Assembly: GCA_019916065.1 (NCBI GenBank)
Contig: CM034239.1
Coordinates: 44,284,663 to 44,348,662, forward strand
From: Vitellaria paradoxa
Taxonomy: Eukaryota > Streptophyta > Magnoliopsida > Ericales > Sapotaceae
Reading direction: 5' to 3'
Length of the DNA: 64,000 nucleotides
Shown: positions 1 to 12,019 of the stretch, in pieces
Layout of the letters: each line of letters begins with the position of its first letter
Position numbering within the stretch: the stretch's first letter is position 1
Translations under genes and position numbers: made by a program
The notes under the pieces: generated by a model
The model's database searches: none
What the model saw: the letters and a program-made list of their open reading frames with translations, nothing else
Told to the model about the DNA's origin: nothing

Positions 1-2700
1 TGAATTTTTCATATATTTTTAACTAATTAAACCCCTTCTCAACAAATTCCTTGATTACCTAACAGTCCAAGTTGCTAATAACCTCGTTAAAGAAAGCTTG
101 ATTGGGCTTAATTTTCGCATTCAGTGTCCCAAGGAAAAATAAAAAGAGAGAGGGGCTAGTCGAACAAGTTGGATATATCCGTACATTCTGCTGCTATATG
201 AAACCCATGATTAGCTATTATAATGATTCTCTCTCAAAGTTTATTAGACAGTTGCTAATCAGATACAGGGCTCTTTGGCTCCCACAGCCAATCAAAGTGC
301 CTTTTGTGCATGATCTCAGGAAGTTCTTAATTAGTCCCTGTTGCCAATCTACCTAAAATTAAAACCCATATCTATGGATATCAAGGAAGCTACGCAACGC
401 CGAGCCTCAAAACTTTTCCTTTCACTTTTTGTTCATAGCATGGACAGCACTAGTGTTTGCTTGTTCACGCTTTGGTACTCTCATTTTGAGCTCCACTTGA
501 TTATTACTTAAGTTGGTATATAACTAATTGTACCTAAAATTTAAGCGGTTATATTAATCTTTCTTTGAACTTTTTTTTTTTTTTTTGAATTAGCAATCAA
601 AAATAAATAAATTAAATCAAACAAGATAATAATGGACGCGTGCGTGCACCCACGTAAAAATAAAAGGAAGTAAATAATGATAAATTTTAAATAAATAATG
701 GTAAGAAGACTGAGGGTCCATTAGGAGGTGAAATTTTTAAGAATTTTTTGTAATTTTTTGACAAAAATTGTTAGTGTAACTTTTCATGCGTTCGGTAAAA
801 ATTCAAAATTCTTAGCAACTTTCAAGAAGTTTTAATAACTTTTGATTATTTACTAAAAAGTTGAAGAAATTTTGAGGAATTTTTAGAAACTTTTAGAAAT
901 TTTTGGTCGTTTGGAAAAAATTGGAAGTAATTTTCAAGAATTTTTAGTAACCTTTGAAATATTGCCAAATGAAAAAAAAAATTACTAAAAATTTTTCTTT
1001 TTTTTTTTCAATTCCAAACAGAGCCTGGATACAGAAATTTCTAAAGCCAGGAGTTGTCGATTATCTCAAAGGTAGTAAATTGGTTCAAGATTACAGTGCG
1101 CCTATTTGGACTGCCAAATTTTGAAAAAAAAAAAACAAAGACTAAAAAATAAATAAATTTTAGATTGGTTAGTATGTTTCTTGAAAAGCTGTGAAAAGGT
1201 TGAAAAAAATTAAAAAAAGATTACTAAAAAATTAGATAAAGTTGATAAAAGTTAGAAAGGATTATAGATTCTTCGTGTGTAAAATTTTGAGAAAAAAATA
1301 TTAAAAAATATTGGAAACTTTTAGTAATTCTTTATATATTTTTTTTGGGTACGCCAAACCGACGTTACATATCAAAACTATCCAAACAATTACCAAACCC
1401 GGAAAGCCAAAAAGTATGCTAAGGTAGAAAACCTAAATTTCTTTCTTCGGATGCGCACCGTAGAATGAGAAGCACTAGTCCGTATGTCACAGAGAAAGAA
1501 AATCGATCATTAATAATTAAAACACGAATGCACGGCTAAAATCCTATACATGCTAAGCCTATGGCACTGCTGGACTGCCACTAAAAAGTTTTGGACTCAA
1601 GCTCCGAAGAAGCAACAGAAGGCTAATTATTAAATCACTTTCTGGCCTTGCGCATAAAAAGAATGCCAGTTCAGATCTGCTATGCATAATTAAGTTTTCC
1701 TCTTTTGGTCCAAAAGCCATGGCTAGTTTGGTATCCAGTGGCGAAGGCATAGCATGCATTTTGAGGAAAAAAGAAAAAAAAAAAAAAAAAAAGTGTTTGA
1801 AGTTCAATTATTCTTTGTCATTTTGAAAGCAGGATTATGCTCTCTATAGTCGCTAATTAATTCCACGACTTGAGCGATGCTCACCATCTATACAAGTGGG
1901 TTCGGTAACAGTTCAATTTCTATCATTAATCTGCCTAGATTTCGAACGTTAAATTTTTGCATCAGCTATTAAATATATTAGCACATAATTAAATTTTTGT
2001 GCACTTATTTTCCGCCTTTGGGGAGCAAATAAATTTATGATATAATATATTTTACGCTTTTAGACTTTACTTCAAATTTTAAAATAAAAAAAAATTAAAC
2101 TTTTGGTCATAACAACTAAAACTCTAAGCTTCTAATTTATTGCAATGGAATCTTTTTTTGAATTTCTTTTTTTATAGAATATTTTCATTAGTTTACGTGC
2201 ATGATCATTTTTTAAGGGTAAAAAAGTTGAGTGGTGTTGAGCTTCTCTCGTCTTCAAAAGCTAGTTCATAACGTGATACTTTTTCTCGTACTCATATATT
2301 GATTATCAGTTCCTTTCACAATAAATAAAAAATTTACTTTTTTTTTCGTATTTCTACCAAATACTCGCTTCTATTCAATGTATATATATTTTATCTATAA
2401 GGTTATGAACAATTATTTATGAAATAACTTACCAACATATCAACTACTAGGTCATATACTTAAAGTGTATTTAAAGTGATAAAAAGTGAGATAAAATGAA
2501 ATAAATTATGAATTTATAATTTATATAATAAAATAAAAAATAAATAATTTTTAAAAATTTTAAAAAATTTACAACAAATCAAACAAAAATTAATCAATAA
2601 AAGTGTAATTTTTTTGATATATAAATATGAAGAAAACAAGTGCTTTTTTTTTTCTAAACACCTTAAGAAATGGTAGGTAGGAAAAAAAAGTACAGTGCAA
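1..2700. other. gene-free AT-rich intergenic DNA
   Basis: I see no gene here. Short open frames on either strand have no recognisable motif or splice context. Two stretches look like decayed palindromic MITEs. One is about 712-1026, opening with a motif like ggtccatta and closing with ccaaacagagcc. The other is about 1098-1370, with Tnnn-rich inverted arms and edges of the type tatttgg / ccaaacc. A further AT-rich stretch at 2470-2590 resembles the repeat at 39030-39170. The remainder is poly-A/T runs and simple sequence. Confidence 0.6.
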
Positions 2701-2744
2701 TAAATAGAAGTGCAGAAACTTTTTGGGGCAGGTAGGAAGTATGC

Positions 2745-4128
2745 CGGAGCGGGCCCCCGGGGGGCCTGCAATAGCCAATCTACTGCTGGCGCAGCAGTGA
2801 GAAGAACGGCAACATTTTGCAATAAAAAAAAAATAAAAGAAGGGAGCCTGAAGCGTGTAAACTGTAAATTAAAAAAAAAAAAAATTGGGACGGTAGAGCG
2901 CCCAAAAAACAAAAGAAATGAAAAGTGTGTTCGGTGATTAAAAATTTAATTTTTTATAAAAGGTAATTAATTTAATAAAAAGTTAATTTTTTATTTATTT
3001 GATAAAATTAGATTTAGATTGAGTTTAAAAAGAAAAAAAAAATTAATTTTCTCTTTTTGTAACTAGTTATTATCTAATTACTAAAAAATTATTTTTTTAT
3101 TTAAAAAGAAAAAGGAGGTAAAGTAATATTTGACTTGCTTTTTTATTTTTTATTTTCTGCCTTTGCTTTCTATTTTTTATTTTATGTATTTTAGTTTTAA
3201 AACCTCAAAACATGGAAAATAGGAAATACATTTAGTTTAATATCTTTTTGTTTTTCATATTTTGAGATTTTCCTTATTTTGCATTAAAAAATTCAAAATG
3301 ACAAAATTTCATTTTTTATTTTATATGTAAATTCATTTTTTATTTTCTAAAATAAATTTTGAAAACACAATTAACTAAATTCGCTTTGAGTACAGTATTT
3401 TTTGTTTTTCGTATTTAGAGATTTTTTTTATTTTGCGTTAAAAAACTCAAAATGACTTTTTGTCATTTTTTATTTTGTGTGTAAATTCATTTTTTATGTT
3501 CTAAACAAATTTTGAAAATACAAGTAACTAAACATATTTAATTTAACATGAAAAACACAAGTAACAAAAAGTCATTTTGTGCTTTTCTAATGTAAAATAA
3601 GAAAATTTTCAAAATATGAAATACAAAAAATGTTAAATTAAATGCATTTTCTATTTTTTATGTTTTAAGATTTTCAAAACTAAAACACATAAAATAAAAA
3701 ATAGAAAATAAGAGGAGAACAAAAAATAGAAAAGCAAATCAAATACTACATTAGCTTCTTTTCCTTTTCAAATAAAAAAATAGTTTTTACTGGTTAGATA
3801 GTAACTAGTTACAAAAAGAAAAAATTAGTTTTTTTTTCTTTTCAAACTCAAACTAAATTTAATTTTATCAAATAAATAAAAAATTAACTTTTTACTAAAT
3901 GAGTTACTTTTTATAAAAAAAAATTAATTTTTTGATCACTGAACATTCTGTTCGTTTCTTTTTTTTTTTTTTTTTTTGCTCTACCGTCCCAGTGTTTTTT
4001 TTTTTTTTTTTTTTTGGCGGTTTACACGTTTTAGGCTCCTGTTCTTCTGTTTTTTTTTTCTGATGGCAAAACGGTGCCGTTCTTTTTATTGCTGCGGCAA
4101 CAGTAAATTAGCTACTGCAGCCCCCCTC
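2745..4128. mobile_element. long-arm foldback (inverted-repeat) element, MULE- or Foldback-like
   Basis: The two halves are imperfect reverse complements over roughly 690 bp each. Matching landmarks are the outer GGGGGGC(C)TGCA(A/G)TAGC, then AAGAACGGCA, AGCCT(g/a)AA, the GGGACGGTAGAGC / GCTCTACCGTCCC pair (about 2887 and 3980) and GAGTTT..AAAC. A 12-bp direct repeat, TAGGAAGTATGC, lies immediately outside on both sides (2733-2744 and 4129-4140), as expected for a target-site duplication. That length fits a Mutator-like element (usually 9-11 bp) better than a Tourist MITE. No transposase is encoded. The centre (about 3120-3750) is built from the A/T-rich MITE sequence also seen at 5.7, 26.6 and 57.4 kb, so this is probably a composite. 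Confidence 0.75.
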
Positions 4129-4203
4129 TAGGAAGTATGCAAGGAACTTAAAGTTGTTTCAATGTAAGTTTTGAAGTGATAGTCATTGAAGATGTTTGCA
4201 TAA

Positions 4204-4567
4204 GGTTTCATTTGGAGTAAGAAAAAATAAGATAAATTGAAATAAAATATAATTTAGAGTTAATTTTAGTGTCTTTTTTTTTATAAAAAGTAACAAACTG
4301 TGAGAACGATTTTTCAAATCCGTTCTCACCAATTCAAAAAAATTCACAAAAAATAGCGACAATGATACTCGTTTGAAAGCTTTCGACACGAATAATATGA
4401 TTGTATAAAAAATTTACACATTCGATTAACTTACTTCCAGATTTTTTATTTTTTTAGCGAAATATTGAAATTTTTTTAAATTCGTAATGACGGAAAAATT
4501 AGATGTAAATGAATTATTGGAGATTTGTAGAGATTTATAGAGGTTGTTTATGATGTCAAACGGGGCC
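4204..4567 (+). mobile_element. Tourist-like MITE, copy 1 of family B
   Basis: This 364-bp non-coding element is flanked by TAA on both sides (4201-4203 and 4568-4570). It has weak terminal inverted repeats of the type GGTTTCATTTGG / TCAAACGGGGCC. The inside includes landmarks shared in reverse orientation with the element at 7284-7642: GAGAACGATTTTTCAAATC, ATTCGTAATGACGG and GATTTATAGAG. TAA duplications are the hallmark of PIF/Harbinger-derived Tourist MITEs. It is followed by a short AAT microsatellite. Confidence 0.75.
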
Positions 4568-4628
4568 TAAATAATAATAATAATAATAATATACTATTTA
4601 CACTAAACAAATAAATGTAAATCTATTA

Positions 4629-4629
<1 letters not shown>

Positions 4630-4682
<53 letters not shown>
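4630..4682. repeat. (AT)n microsatellite
   Basis: About 26 uninterrupted AT dinucleotides. It is a likely polymorphic simple-sequence repeat with no gene nearby. Confidence 0.95.
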
Positions 4683-4685
<3 letters not shown>

Positions 4686-5043
4686 TATTGTATTTCGCTA
4701 CAGCAAGGGTGAAATATATGAAAGTAATTCTGTTTTTCTTTTATTTTCCTCATATATTTTTTATTTCCCTTAACAATTAAAATAAAATAAAAATTATTGT
4801 CATAGAAAATGACAGGGAATCTAAGACTAGCAAGGGGCCAGGGTACTGCTGAACCCACCACTCAGTCCTAGATCAACTTACATATTTAACCACATATAAA
4901 AATATTGTACAAATAAAAGCTTTCCCACTTGGTATAAGTCCAACATTAATTATCTAAGGATTAATCTATCCATATTAACAGTAATCAAAGCCCCATTAAG
5001 AAGCATCGAATCTCATTAGTGCAGACAGGGCAATCTTTAAGAA

Positions 5044-5074
<31 letters not shown>

Positions 5075-5250
5075 TGCAGAATCTTTAGTTTCCACCTAAT
5101 ACTTTGGCTCTTTGTCAAAGTTTTACTTTCTATCATTTTTGACAATAAAAATTACCGGTATCTTTCTAAGAAATTTAAAATTAAAAATATATGTATACAT
5201 TTCACATAATCTTACTTCTTATTTATATACACACATATATGTATATATTT

Positions 5251-5281
<31 letters not shown>

Positions 5282-5697
5282 TATAGCATGCATTTCCTCA
5301 CTTTTAAATACAAGATGGTGAAATCCTATCAACAAATATTGCGTGGCATGTACCCTCTCTTATGGGTAAGATTGTAATATAAAAATAAAAAAATAGAATT
5401 CTTGCGTACAGGCTATACTATTTGTGCTTAGTTTGTCGTTTGTGGGGTATTTTATAGTCAATGATGTGTTTATTCATGTACTTAACCATTATCTTTGAGA
5501 TTGGGTGCCTTGAGAAAGCATCTTAACTTCTTAATTTTTAATTACTTAATTTTTTTTTTACTTGTTCTAGAATCATTAAATTTATCCTTTTACATTTTTA
5601 ACTGCTTTTAAATCATGAAAGATAAAATGTCAAATTAATAAAAAGTTAAAAAGTTAACTATTCGAAAGTTAATTTTTTTTTTCTTTCCTATACACTA

Positions 5698-6025
5698 AGG
5701 TGGCATTTGGTTTAATTTTCTATTTTCTGTTTTTTGTTTTCTGTTTTATGCTAAAAAAAAAAGAAATAAAAGATGTATTGTTTTCCTTATTTTGAAATTT
5801 TCTTTGTTTTAAGTTAGAAATGCTCAAAATGACTTTTGGTCATTTTTCATTCTATGTGTAAACTCATTTTCTATTTTTTAAAACAAAATTTGAAAATACA
5901 AGTCACTAAATGCGTTGTACCTGTTTTCCTTGTTTTCAAAAAGACAAAATGGTAAATGCGCTTAAAACATAAAATTAAAAACAAAAACAAAAAATAAAAA
6001 ATAAAAAATAAACCAAATCGGCCCT
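5698..6025. mobile_element. palindromic MITE, family A copy 1
   Basis: This AT-rich element of about 330 bp has mirrored ends of the type GGTGGCATTTGGTTTA / TAAACCAAATCGGCCC. It is close to a perfect hairpin in composition: one half rich in TTTCTGTTTT, the other in AAAACAGAAA-like runs. The interior landmarks CTCAAAATGACTTTT and GTGTAAACTCATTTTC recur at 26586-26893 and 57432-57768, and inside the foldback element at 2745-4128. No coding capacity. Confidence 0.7.
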
Positions 6026-6027
6026 TA

Positions 6028-7280
6028 ACTTTTTCTCCCCAAACTCAATCTAGTTGGAGTACTCTCTTGGAGTTGGCAACATATATATATATATGCATAT
6101 CAAAGGTAGAATTTAAGACTGGAGTTGCCTAATAATTATCATTAAATTTGTTAATTAGACAACTGCAGCATAATGATCCAATACCACTTTTTTAGTTATG
6201 CTATGGCAACACATTTGTAATTAATTAGTATATCCATTTTCCAATTAACAGAAGATAATTCATATTATAATGTTAATGAGAAACATTATACTAAATATTT
6301 ACATGTTTTTTTATCATTATATTCAATTTTGATGACATATTAAAAAAATCAATAATCAAGTAACATTTATAAATTAATTATATACCACTAAATTAGCACA
6401 AACTAACACTTTGTTTAGATGCATGAGAATTGTGATGAAGGGAAATGAAAGTTTTACACTATGTTTGGTCGGATAAAATAAGGGTAGAATAAATATAAGT
6501 ATTTTATTCTTTTATTTGGTTATATTTTTTAACTATAACTTGAATTTAAAATAAAATAATTAATTAATTGGTCTTAAAAATAAATAAATACTATTAATAA
6601 TTATTATAATTTTGTAAGCATTGATAATTTTAATAATGAATAATGGAATTAATTGAATCCTAACCTCCAATGTCGCAAAAATAGTCATACATATTATCTA
6701 TTCTACTCTAGTGCAAATAAACAAATAAAAAATAATAATAGAACAAAATTAAATTTGTTGAATCAGGATCAAGTGACTAGTTGGGTCAAATCAAGACTTA
6801 GACAAGATAAGATAAGAGTATCGCATGCCCTAACCTATAGGGAGTAGGTCAAAATCGAGTTGGTTAGGACATAAATTAACCTAATCCTCTTTATATGTCT
6901 GTTTCTATAATAATTATAAAAAGAAGGACAATTATTTTTAAAAAACTAATATTTATATGTATTTTTTAAAATTAAATTTATATTTAATATTTAGATAGGT
7001 TTCTTTCCATTTTCAGAGGGAGGTGAAATGTGTACAACTGTGTCAGCCATCTTACCTTTTCTAACCCCCTCCTTTCACTTTCTTTCCCTCCTCAAAAATA
7101 ATCCAAACAAGACCACACAAGTCACCCTTCCCTACGAAGTGTAAAATTATCCACGTGCACTTCCTCCATTTGAATAGAAACCGATCTAGGGATATGATAA
7201 ATCAAGACCATTTTTCAATTTTGAGGTCCAATTTGAAAAAATAAAATATATATATATATATATATACACACACATGCATA
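6028..7280. other. intergenic DNA, no gene seen
   Basis: AT-rich sequence with (TA)n tracts near 6080 and 7235-7262. An open frame at 6653-6847 has no recognisable motif. Nothing else can be supported. Confidence 0.5.
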
Positions 7281-7283
7281 TAT

Positions 7284-7642
7284 GGCTCCGTTTGGCATCA
7301 TAAACAAACTCTATAAATCTCTATAAATCTCCAACAACCCTTCTACTTTTAATTTTCCCGTCATTACGAATTTCAAAAAAATTTTAATATTTCACTAAAA
7401 AAATAAAAAATCTGAAAGTACGCTAACTGAATATTTAAATTTTTTATACAATCATATTCTTCGTGTCGAAAGTTTTCAAACGAGTACCATTGTTATTATT
7501 TTTTGTGAATTTTTTTGAATTCGTAAGAACAGATTTGAAAAATCGTTCCCACATTTTGCTACTTTTTACCAAAAAAAGACGTCAAAATCAACTCCAAATC
7601 ACATTTTATCTCAATTTATCTTATTTTTTCTTACTCTAAGCC
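7284..7642 (-). mobile_element. Tourist-like MITE, copy 2 of family B, inverted
   Basis: This 359-bp element is the reverse complement of the element at 4204-4567. It opens with GGCTCCGTTTGGCATCATAAAC and closes with TTACTCTAAGCC, flanked by a three-base TAT on both sides. Shared interior landmarks include CGTCATTACGAATTTC and TTCGTGTCGAAAG. Copies 1 and 2 are about 3 kb apart in opposite orientation, so a read-through transcript could fold on itself. Confidence 0.75.
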
Positions 7643-7644
7643 TA

Positions 7645-9192
7645 TATATACATGTGTTCCAAATAGGCGAATTTGCCCTTGATTTTCAGGGTTAATGTTA
7701 ATCCACCCACCAAGCATATTTTAAGCCCGAAAAGGTTAAAAAGACACCATCATTAGGGGCTAATTGGTTTTCCTCTTTTGGACTACTAGTGCTCGTTTTG
7801 AGAACCCTAGATTATTATTATATAAATATATATATATATATATATATTTTAATGGTAATTAATTTTTGGGTCTACCAATCTGTAAATCATTTCTGGGTTA
7901 ACCCAATCCAAGCTGTCATCCCATCACCTCTCACTGAAAAGTGAGTACTTTTTTTAGTCCTTTCATTTCATTAAAATTTGGGCACAGTGTCCCTTTCACC
8001 CTTGTGACGTGGCGCACCATGATTGGTTACTGCACAAATTGGAGAATCCAGAACAGTAACGACCAGCCTTGCTGTGTAAAGTAGAGACACCGTGATTATT
8101 ATGTATTTGCAAAGAATCTAGCTACCCGCTTTGAGTTGGGGCTAGGCCAATGACTCGAGCCATCTTCAAATATGGGTTCAAATCTAATCTTTTTCTTAAT
8201 TTATTTTAATTATTTAATATATTTAATTTAAATTATTTAAAATATAAACACAAAAATATAAATATAATTATGAACACAGATACGACAGGCCAAGTTGAAT
8301 TATCACTCGTATATTTAATTTAAATGATGAAAGGCACAAAAAAAACTCATAAAACTTTACTTACCAAAAAAACAAAGGAACTCATAGGACTTCCACAAGT
8401 GTGTTTTATTTTGACTTAATTAATTCAAAATTTTTGAAATTATAAGTAGATTAACTCAAAATTATTTAAATACCTTGCTTAAAAATTAATTTTTACTTCT
8501 AATTTTTCTCTAAAAAAATTTCAAATTCAATCCTTAAATAAAATATATAAACATTTTACTTATTGTAATTGCTAATCACGCAAAATAGAATCCTGATAAG
8601 TAGTTTAACTGATATTACTTTCTAGTAATCATTAGTTTGAATCTCTTTTAAGGTTACTAGAGACTTATCTGTTAGTGGATCATTAAATACTTATTCGGCC
8701 GTTAATTTTAAAATTTTTAAAATTAATTTTCGAGTTTTTAAGATTATTGAAAACTTATTCGGTTGTTAATTGTAAGATATTCAGTGATTAATTTTAGAAT
8801 TTCTTTAGGACAACTATAAACTTATTTGGTCATTAATTATAAAATCTTTAGAAATTAATTAAAGATTAATTAAAATGCACACAAACTAATCCAGTAATTT
8901 GATTCATTAAAAAAATACACTAAATGGGAGATATATATATATTGGAGGGGATATTCTGATGGGTGGTAATATTCGGGTGAGTGTTGTGGAAGATGATGAC
9001 GAGGCTTTGGTGTGGCGTTGTGTTGTTCATATCACTTGGATGATAAATGCTGAGCTGGAAACGGACTTAGGGTTCCCTGAATGGCCCAGCTGGCACGGCA
9101 CTCTGCACATGGCCAGCTGCCCCCCTACTGTCTCTCTGGATTTTGAGAACGAGAACTCCCCATCCCAAAATCTCTTCTCCAAATTACTTCTC

Positions 9193-9239
<47 letters not shown>

Positions 9240-10980
9240 CAACCCTTACTTTTTTTATTAATTTTTTCTTTTATTATTTATCTTCATTATCAGAACTTCA
9301 CCAATACACTGCTTAAATGAAGCTATTTATATTCATATAGCTGATAATGAATTAATTTTTAATAATTTAATTTTATATTATTAAAATGGACTCCACAGAT
9401 TTAAAAAAAAAATTAATAATTTTTAAAATTTTCTGTTTAGGATAACTTGTTTATACAACTAGTTTGTTTAGGAACAGATTTTTTTTTAATTTTTTTCAAG
9501 TATTTTTTTCCCTCTTTCTGGCTTTTTTTATCAAATGATTTTAATTTTGAGAGTTTTAATTATGTTATTGATATATTTTACTAAAAAATAGAAAATTACT
9601 TTAAGATATAAAAATTTACTAAGAAACTAATTTTTGGTAACTAAATTCCATGGGCTGTATCGCCCACAAAACTATTTTAAATTTTCTAATTATTTTTGAG
9701 AAGAAAAGGTATTAATTATTTGGGAATTAATTAAAAGTTGGGGGGTAATATGGTGAATTAGGAGGAGCCCGAAATACTGCGCTGATGTTTGTCTACGCCA
9801 CTGTTGAAAATCACGAAAGCACAAAATCTAACGGCGGACGGTGCAGTCTAGGCTTAACCAAAAATTAAAACCTCCATATTCCCACACTAATTAAACTAAA
9901 AGGGTGAAAAAAAAATATTAATTGCAAGTAGAGCGTCCAACGGATCGCATTTCGAATTCGGTGGAGAGGTCAACTTTAATCTCATACGTTTTTAAACTCC
10001 TTTGACTTTAAGAAAATAGATGAATAGATTGAGGGGATGTTTGGAGTAAGAAAAAATGAGGTAAATTGAGATAAATTATGGTTTGGAGAGAGTTCGTAAT
10101 GCGTGCAGTGAGAGAAAAAAGTTGATGTGATATAAAGTTAACAGAGATTTATAGAGATTTTTTGAGATTTTCATCAAATTATTGTAAACCAAACAGGGCC
10201 CTGAGTTAATAAGTTGTCAGTTATTTTTTTACTATTTCAATGATATTTCTATAATTCAATTTTAAATTATTTTTTATGTTACATATTAACTTTTTTTTTT
10301 AATTTTAACAAGTTAAACAGGATGCTTGTTTAAAAAAATCAAAATTCTTTTAAAATTTATTAATAGGTCAGGTCAAACCGGTTACAGGACATTGTTAACT
10401 TGACCCATTAAAACTCAGGTTAATTAAAATTATTTAGGTTCAGATAAATTTACACACCCTATTAAATATTATATCAGCGATTATTATCAAGGTGTCTAAG
10501 TCTATCTTAGAACAGGAATATACATTTTCTTACTTTAAAAGATTAGAAATGCAAAGTGAATTAATAATTCTTTTAATTATATTCCTAGTCTCTCATCTGT
10601 AATTCCCAAACAAATGCAGCATAAATACTCTAATATTCATCATTTTAAGTTTTGTTTTTTTTGTGGGGGGGGGGGGGGGGGGAGGGGGAGAGAGAAAGAG
10701 AGATTTGCTTATTTTGTGTGGGGGATATTTTGGAACTTCTGATATCAGAATAGTTGGCCAAGCTAGAAAACCAAAAGAAATAAAATTGCTTGCAGTTTGT
10801 TTATTATTTTTATGAGACCAAATAAAAAAAAGAAATTATTTAATAATTTCTTTCTTCACATTTATTAATTCACCCAAATAAATTTTCTCAGAGTAATGTT
10901 TTCCTTTTTTTTATCTCTTTATTTTTATTTTATCTCTGAAGCTACAAATGGCATAAAAGCCAAGGTTTTCTCTAAATCAA
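7645..10980. other. intergenic DNA with a low-repeat island and a small MITE
   Basis: No gene can be supported. The stretch at about 7980-8110 contains a TGACGTGGC G-box-like motif and ATTGG (inverse CCAAT). The stretch at 8940-9236 has more balanced composition than its surroundings and ends in a CT microsatellite; it carries open frames on both strands but no recognisable protein. At 10033-10201 lies a deletion derivative of MITE family B, opening with GGATGTTTGGAGTAAG and closing with AACCAAACAGGGCC. A poly-G run of about 18 lies at 10664-10682. Confidence 0.5.
9199..9236. repeat. (CT)n microsatellite
   Basis: About 19 CT dinucleotides. Plant promoters and 5' leaders often carry such tracts, but no convincing gene follows on either strand. 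Confidence 0.9.
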
Positions 10981-10999
10981 TGAACATCGGATTCCTAAA

Positions 11000-12010
11000 A
11001 AGATTCTATGAAGAGTATTGGAAAAAAAAGGAGCGTGTGTCGCATATATTGAGGCAATAAAGGACATGTATGTTAGAGTCATGAAATCTATATGGACGAC
11101 TGGTAGAAAAACTAATGAGTTCCTTATCACAATTGATTTACATTAAGGTTCAGTGCTAAGCCTGTACTTGTTTGCTTTAGTTATGGATGAGATTACAAGA
11201 CATATCTAAGATGAGGTGCCGTGGTGTATGCTATTTGCAGATGATATTGTTTTAGTAGATGAGACGACAGAATGAGTGAATGCTAAACTAGAATTGTGGC
11301 GAGAAATGTTAGAGACAAAAGGGTTTAGGTTAAGCCAATACAAGACAAAATATATGGAATGTAAATTTAGTCAAAGTAGGATAACGGGCAGTATAAAAGT
11401 AAGTTTAGGCATACAAAAGATTGTAGAGAAAGATAAATTTAGGTACCTTAGATCTATGGTACAACGAGATGGAGGGATTGATAATGATATAAGTCACAGG
11501 ATTCAAGCTGAGTGAACCAAAAGGAGGAGTGATTCGGGGTCTTGTGCGATCGAAAAGTTCCCCTCAATGTGAAAGGAAAGTATTATAAGGTGGCTGTTAG
11601 ACCAACGCTACTATATGGATTAGAATGTTGGACAGTAAAGCATAATCATGGTCAGAAGATAGCAATTGCGAAGATGAGGATGCTAAGGTGGATGTGTGGG
11701 ATTATAAGGAAAGATGAGATTATGAAAGAGGAGATTAGGGGTAACGTAAGAATAGCACCGATTGAAGATAAAATGAGAGAAAATCGATTAAGATGTTTGG
11801 CCATGTTAGAAGGCGTCCAACAGAGGCACCTGTTAGAAGATGGAAAGTATGGAGATTGCCAGGAGTAGGAGAGGTAGAGGAAGACTCAAGAAAAGTTGAA
11901 AAGAAGCTATTAAACATGACTTTGCCTACCTAAATCCATCGGAGGACACAACCTTAAACAGATCTAATTGGCGTCGACAAATCCATATAATCGACCCCAC
12001 CTAATGAGAA
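11000..12010 (+). pseudogene. LINE (non-LTR retrotransposon) reverse-transcriptase relic
   Basis: Reading across frames on the plus strand gives pieces of a plant L1-like reverse transcriptase in the right order. First is a segment with VMDEITRHI and the polymerase active-site box written here as LFADDIVL (about 11180-11260; YADD/FADD box). Next is a segment with the conserved KTKYMECKF (about 11276-11515), then one with RPTLLYGLECW (11542-11868), and last a C-terminal remnant ending near WRRQIHIIDPT (about 11990). Stop codons and frameshifts break it in several places, so it is dead. The 5' part of the element (endonuclease) is not present. Only a fragment of about 1 kb remains. Confidence 0.8.
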
Positions 12011-12019
12011 AATGTTTGA

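Noticed and set aside
102..356. 84-aa open frame near the window start
   Set aside because: Has an ordinary composition but no recognised family, no splice partner and no upstream signals.
8959..9261. 100-aa open frame as a gene
   Set aside because: Half is poly-Leu/Ser from the CT microsatellite. The remainder matches no motif and has no splice context.
11542..11868. 108-aa open frame as an independent gene
   Set aside because: RPTLLYGLECW and neighbours are the standard C-terminal part of plant LINE reverse transcriptase, in line with the adjacent LFADD fragment.
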